In this document: positions 60,335-64,000 of the stretch, one piece after another | Position numbering within the stretch: position 1 is the stretch's first letter | How the letters are laid out: each line of letters starts with the position of its first letter | From: Bacteroidota bacterium | Lineage (GTDB): Bacteria > Bacteroidota > Bacteroidia > Chitinophagales > Chitinophagaceae | Assembly (NCBI GenBank): GCA_030706735.1 | Contig: JAUZNZ010000026.1 | Coordinates: forward strand, 1-64,000 | Reading direction: 5' to 3' | Length of the DNA stretch: 64,000 nucleotides | The notes under the pieces: model-generated | The model's database searches: none | Told to the model about the DNA's origin: nothing | The model's input: the letters and a program-made list of their open reading frames with translations, nothing else | Program-made: the position numbers and the translations under genes

Positions 60335-60361
60335 TTCGGCCCGGCTGTAAGCCGGGCCGAA
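60335..60361 (+). terminator. Terminator hairpin after the DUF4399 gene
   Basis: Perfect 12-bp arms TTCGGCCCGGCT and AGCCGGGCCGAA flank GTA, starting 19 nt after the stop codon. The following TTATGTTTA is only moderately T-rich. The stem strength makes a terminator likely. Confidence 0.75.
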
Positions 60362-60431
60362 TTATGTTTACAAGACAACCCAGGCAACGGAAAGCCCGTA
60401 TTAGGTGTCAAGAGAATATCAATATCAAGTC

Positions 60432-61160
60432 ATGGGAAATAGTCAACGTGTGAAGATCCTCTTTGGGGCTTGCTTGCTTATTTTATCTGCCGGCTGGGCC
60501 GGGTGCCTGAAAACGAATTCGACCCCCCCTCCGACGGACGCAAACAAGTCAACCTATATCGTCCTGATGAATTTGGCGCCCTATTCGCCCCCGACGGAAG
60601 TCTATCTGAATGATGTCAAATCAACCCCGGCCATTCCGGCAGGCACCGTTTCTTCTGCCTACGCGCATATTGCGCCCGCGGCATATGACGTGAAGTTCAA
60701 GGTCGCCGGCGGGGACAGCCTGCTTTCGGAGATTCCTGCGGCCTCTTACGATTCCATGAGCTTTTATACCCTGATTCTCTATAACGACTCCGTCAAAGGA
60801 CCGGCCAGGTCGGCGAGGATCTCCGATAACTACAGCATGGTGACCGTCGGGAACGCCTACTACCGCTTCATACACATGTGCCCCGAAGAGCCGCCCGTCG
60901 ACCTCTACCTGAACGGGAACCTGATGCAGCAACACAGGACATTGGCCGATATACTCAGCAACCAGACCAATGGCTGGTTCCAGGCACTGCCTCCATCGTC
61001 CTATAGTCTCCAGTTGAAAAAAGCCGGAACCGATTCGGTCATCTATTCGGCATCGAACATCGGCCTGCTGGCAGGGAACGCCTATACCTTTTTCCTGAGC
61101 GGCAGCGCCGGCAGCTCCACAGACCCCATTTCCGTGGGCATCCTCAAGGCAGCCTATTGA
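60432..61160 (+). CDS. DUF4397 domain lipoprotein
   Basis: The start at ATG 60432 (MGNSQRVKILFGACLLILSAGWAGC) gives 242 residues with a lipobox ending at Cys25. An upstream in-frame start would put polar residues before the signal. The mature protein has two DUF4397-like halves: YIVLMNLAPYSPPTEVYLNDVKS and YYRFIHMCPEEPPVDLYLNGNL, each a short beta-sandwich repeat. The C-terminal strand YTFFLSGSAG ends the domain. It is probably a surface or periplasmic lipoprotein of unknown function. It stops 1 nt before the convergent gcvP stop. Confidence 0.85.
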   Translation: MGNSQRVKILFGACLLILSAGWAGCLKTNSTPPPTDANKSTYIVLMNLAPYSPPTEVYLNDVKSTPAIPAGTVSSAYAHIAPAAYDVKFKVAGGDSLLSEIPAASYDSMSFYTLILYNDSVKGPARSARISDNYSMVTVGNAYYRFIHMCPEEPPVDLYLNGNLMQQHRTLADILSNQTNGWFQALPPSSYSLQLKKAGTDSVIYSASNIGLLAGNAYTFFLSGSAGSSTDPISVGILKAAY

Positions 61161-64000
61161 TCAGTTGGCGGTGACCTCTTCCGAATAACTGCTCACCGGC
61201 TCGCAGGTGCATACCAGGTTTCGATCTCCATACGTATTATTTACCCGGGCAATGCTCGGCCAGAACTTATTTTGCCGGACATAGGGCAGGGGAAAAGCAG
61301 CCTGCTCTCTTGTATAAGTATGATTCCACTCATTGGCGCAAATGACGTGCTGAGTGTGTGGAGCATTTTTCAGGGCATTATCGGCCTTGTCGGCGTTCCC
61401 CTCTTCGATCGCCCGGATCTCCTGGTAGATGCCGATCATCGCATCGCAGAACCGGTCCAGCTCAGCCTTGTCCTCACTCTCCGTAGGCTCGATCATGATC
61501 GTGCCCGCCACCGGAAAGCTCAACGTGGGCGCATGGAATCCATAGTCCATGAGACGCTTGGCCACATCCTCCGCTTCGATGCCCGCGGTGGCTTTGAAAG
61601 GGCGCAGATCGACGATGAACTCATGCGCGCAGGTGCCATTGGCGCCGCTGTAAAGGATCTTATAATACTTCTCCAGCCGGGCCTTCATGTAGTTGGCATT
61701 GAGGATGGCATAACGGGTAGCCTGTACCAATCCCTCGGCGCCAAGCATCCTGATATACGCATAACTGATCAGCAGAATGCTCGCCGAACCGTACGGCGCA
61801 GAAGAGACGGCTTGAGGGAGATAGGGCTTCAGCTTCTCCGTCACGCAGATCGGGCCCATGCCCGGACCGCCTCCGCCATGTGGAATGGCAAAGGTCTTGT
61901 GCAGGTTTAAGTGACATACGTCGGCGCCGATCAGCCCGGGACTCGTCAGCCCTACCTGCGCATTCATATTGGCGCCGTCCATGTAGACCAACCCTCCATT
62001 TTCATGGACGCATCGACAGATGTCTTTGATGCTCTCTTCGAAGACGCCATGCGTGGACGGGTAGGTGACCATCAGACCGGCCAGCTGAGACTTGTATAGC
62101 TCCGCCTTCACCTTCAGGTCTTCGGTGTCGATATGGCCTTCCTCATCGCTTTTCACCACGACGACCTTCATCCCCGCCATGACCGCGCTGGCAGGATTGG
62201 TGCCATGCGCAGAGATCGGGATCAGCATCACGTCGCGATGCGCCTCCCCATGATCGGCATGATAGGCCATGATGGTCAGCAACCCCGCATACTCGCCCTG
62301 GGCGCCACTATTAGGCTGCAGGCAGGTGGCCCGGAAACCGGTGATCTCGCTGAGCCAATTCTCCAGCTCCTGGATGATCTGCTGGTATCCCTTCCATTGG
62401 TCCACCGGCGCAAAAGGATGCAGACCGCCGAACTCGGGCCAGCTCACGGGCATCAGTTCCGTAGCTGCATTCAATTTCATCGTGCAGGATCCCAGGGAGA
62501 TCATCGACGTATTCAGGGAAAGATCCTTGATCTCCAGGCTCCGCAAATAACGCATCATCTCCGTCTCGCTGTGATGCGTATTGAAGACCGGATGGGTCAG
62601 GAATTCCGAAGTGCGCGTCACATAGGAAGGAATGTTCTCCAGGCTGTCGGCCTCATCCAGGTCGAAGGTGGCCGATACGGTATCCATCCCCGCAGCCTCC
62701 GCAAATACGCTGAGGATGTTCATCACGTCAGCCTGCGTCGTCGTTTCGTCCAGGCTGATCTGGATGTGGTTGACGCCGGGGTAATGGAAATTGATGCCCC
62801 TGGCCTCCGCCCTTTCTCTTACCTGTTTCACATGCGCGACCTGAAGCAGGAGCGTATCGAAATAATATTCATTCAGGTTCGGATGTCCCATCGCCTCGAG
62901 CTCATAGGAGAGCGTTTGCGCCAGCAGGCTGACCCGCTTGGCGATCCGCGTCAATCCATCCGGGCCGTGATATACGGCGTACATGGCCGCCATATTGGCC
63001 AGCAAGGCCTGTGCGGTGCAAATATTCGAGGTTGCTTTTTCGCGCTTGATATGCTGCTCCCGCGTTTGCAGGGCCATGCGCAGCGCCCTGTTCCCCTGCG
63101 CATCGATGCTGATGCCGATAATGCGGCCCGGGATGAACCGCTTGAAGTCGTCCTTCGCTGAAAAGAAGGCCGCATGCGGTCCGCCGAATCCCATCGGCAC
63201 GCCCAGGCGCTGCGAAGAACCGACGGCGACATCGGCGCCCAGCTCCCCCGGAGGCGTCAGTAAGGTCAGGGCAAGCAGGTCCGTCGCCATGACCACATAT
63301 CCCCCGGCCTGGTGTACCTGGTTGATGAAGGGACGATAATCCGGAACGGAACCGCCGCTCCCCGGATATTGGACAAGAGCGCCGAAATAGGTCGAATCGA
63401 TCGCAACGGCCCGATAGTCTCCAAAGACCAGCTCGATGCCGATCGGCTTCGCCCGGGTCACCAATACCTCGCGGGTGCGCGGAAATACCTGGTCATCGAC
63501 AAAGAACCTGGGCACGCTGATATGGTCATGATCCTTATTCTTCAGATTGAAGAACATGGTCATCGCCTCGGCGGCGGCAGTACCCTCATCCAGCAGGGAT
63601 GCGTTGGCGAGCGGCAGCCCGGTCAGATCCGAGACCATGGTCTGAAAGTTCAGCAGGCTTTCGAGACGTCCCTGGGAGATCTCCGCCTGATAGGGCGTGT
63701 ATTGGGTATACCAGCCGGGATTCTCGAAGACATTGCGCAGGATCACGCTCGGAGTGATCGTGTCATAATAACCCTGGCCGATATAAGACTTGTACACTTT
63801 GTTCCGTGAGGCTATTTGCTTCAGCTCGCTGAGGTACTGGTGCTCGCTCACCGGCCCCGGGATGTTCAGCGGGGACTTGCTGCGGATGGATGCCGGGATG
63901 GTTCGTTCGATGAGTTCCGCCAGCGACCTGACGCCAATGGTCCTTAACATGTGCGCGGATTCCTGTTCATTGGGCCCGATATGCCGCCCTGCAAACTCAT
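61161..64000 (-). CDS. gcvP: Glycine dehydrogenase (decarboxylating), P protein (5' end outside window)
   Basis: The frame is open to the window edge. The N-terminal residues [18 protein letters not shown] lie beyond the ATG at 63950, so that codon is internal and the true start is outside. About 946 residues are visible. It decarboxylates glycine in the cleavage system with PLP. The PLP lysine is in [24 protein letters not shown], and the C-terminal domain shows [18 protein letters not shown]. Both half-domains of the long single-chain P protein are present. It ends in [10 protein letters not shown]. Confidence 0.97.
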   Translation of the reverse strand, partial: EFAGRHIGPNEQESAHMLRTIGVRSLAELIERTIPASIRSKSPLNIPGPVSEHQYLSELKQIASRNKVYKSYIGQGYYDTITPSVILRNVFENPGWYTQYTPYQAEISQGRLESLLNFQTMVSDLTGLPLANASLLDEGTAAAEAMTMFFNLKNKDHDHISVPRFFVDDQVFPRTREVLVTRAKPIGIELVFGDYRAVAIDSTYFGALVQYPGSGGSVPDYRPFINQVHQAGGYVVMATDLLALTLLTPPGELGADVAVGSSQRLGVPMGFGGPHAAFFSAKDDFKRFIPGRIIGISIDAQGNRALRMALQTREQHIKREKATSNICTAQALLANMAAMYAVYHGPDGLTRIAKRVSLLAQTLSYELEAMGHPNLNEYYFDTLLLQVAHVKQVRERAEARGINFHYPGVNHIQISLDETTTQADVMNILSVFAEAAGMDTVSATFDLDEADSLENIPSYVTRTSEFLTHPVFNTHHSETEMMRYLRSLEIKDLSLNTSMISLGSCTMKLNAATELMPVSWPEFGGLHPFAPVDQWKGYQQIIQELENWLSEITGFRATCLQPNSGAQGEYAGLLTIMAYHADHGEAHRDVMLIPISAHGTNPASAVMAGMKVVVVKSDEEGHIDTEDLKVKAELYKSQLAGLMVTYPSTHGVFEESIKDICRCVHENGGLVYMDGANMNAQVGLTSPGLIGADVCHLNLHKTFAIPHGGGGPGMGPICVTEKLKPYLPQAVSSAPYGSASILLISYAYIRMLGAEGLVQATRYAILNANYMKARLEKYYKILYSGANGTCAHEFIVDLRPFKATAGIEAEDVAKRLMDYGFHAPTLSFPVAGTIMIEPTESEDKAELDRFCDAMIGIYQEIRAIEEGNADKADNALKNAPHTQHVICANEWNHTYTREQAAFPLPYVRQNKFWPSIARVNNTYGDRNLVCTCEPVSSYSEEVTAN

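Noticed and set aside
1-64000. Search by eye for CRISPR arrays, insertion sequences, tRNA genes and phage genes
   Set aside because: No regularly spaced repeats, transposase motifs, cloverleaf sequences or phage structural genes were seen. Nearly all gaps are under 250 nt.

Overview
The window is a gene-dense, GC-rich stretch of chromosome from a member of the Bacteroidota, most likely the Chitinophagaceae. This placement is inferred from four things: a type IX secretion plug-family protein, a lipoprotein TamA homologue (TamL), several Bacteroidota-restricted DUF families, and promoters of the Bacteroidota form (TTTG, about 20 nt, TAnnTTTG). I see no insertion sequence, prophage, CRISPR array or tRNA. 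One RNA gene is present, the small SRP RNA.

Layout. 1-4.7 kb holds a truncated outer-membrane protein, a Gly/Asn-rich lipoprotein, an archaeal-type prolyl-tRNA synthetase and three paralogous DUF5362 membrane proteins. 4.7-10.9 kb is an RDD / SpoIIM / DUF4129 / DUF4350 / MoxR / DUF58 cluster, a MoxR-ATPase envelope module. 10.9-18.3 kb holds truB, tamL, an rRNA methyltransferase, an FtsX-type permease, the T9SS plug-like protein, the SRP RNA and a TalC-type aldolase.

18.3-35.9 kb is a complete assimilatory nitrate island. It contains cobA (siroheme), nirBD, a moaC-moaB fusion, moeA, an Fnr-like regulator with a cysteine cluster, an outer-membrane porin, the nitrate transporter narK and a giant nitrate reductase fused to its own NADH/FAD reductase. 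It also contains a strange protein with a nitrite-reductase-like fold and a shortened rubredoxin-like tail, followed by moaA, moaD, moaE and mobA. Together these would import nitrate across both membranes, build the molybdenum cofactor and siroheme, and reduce nitrate to ammonium with NADH.

35.9-41.2 kb holds isocitrate dehydrogenase, two tandem Crp-family regulators, and an mntR-mntH pair in which the transporter carries a universal-stress domain. The mntR promoter has a DtxR-type palindrome overlapping its -7 element. 41.2-64 kb is mixed. It includes a short glucan phosphorylase with threonine at the usual PLP-lysine position, a DUF4139 protein with an inserted TonB-plug-like segment, and an FKBP isomerase. 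It continues with a thioredoxin-like lipoprotein, an MFS exporter, an RlmK-like methyltransferase, an ABC-F ATPase, a YceI protein, a START protein and an alpha-L-rhamnosidase. It ends with a membrane dipeptidase, a lactonase, a cold-shock protein, DUF4399 and DUF4397 lipoproteins, and the glycine dehydrogenase gene gcvP, cut by the window edge.

The best candidates for something under-described are the rubredoxin-tailed nitrite-reductase-like protein, the phosphorylase lacking its PLP lysine, and several palindromes in divergent promoters. All functions are read from sequence motifs by eye. No database search was run.
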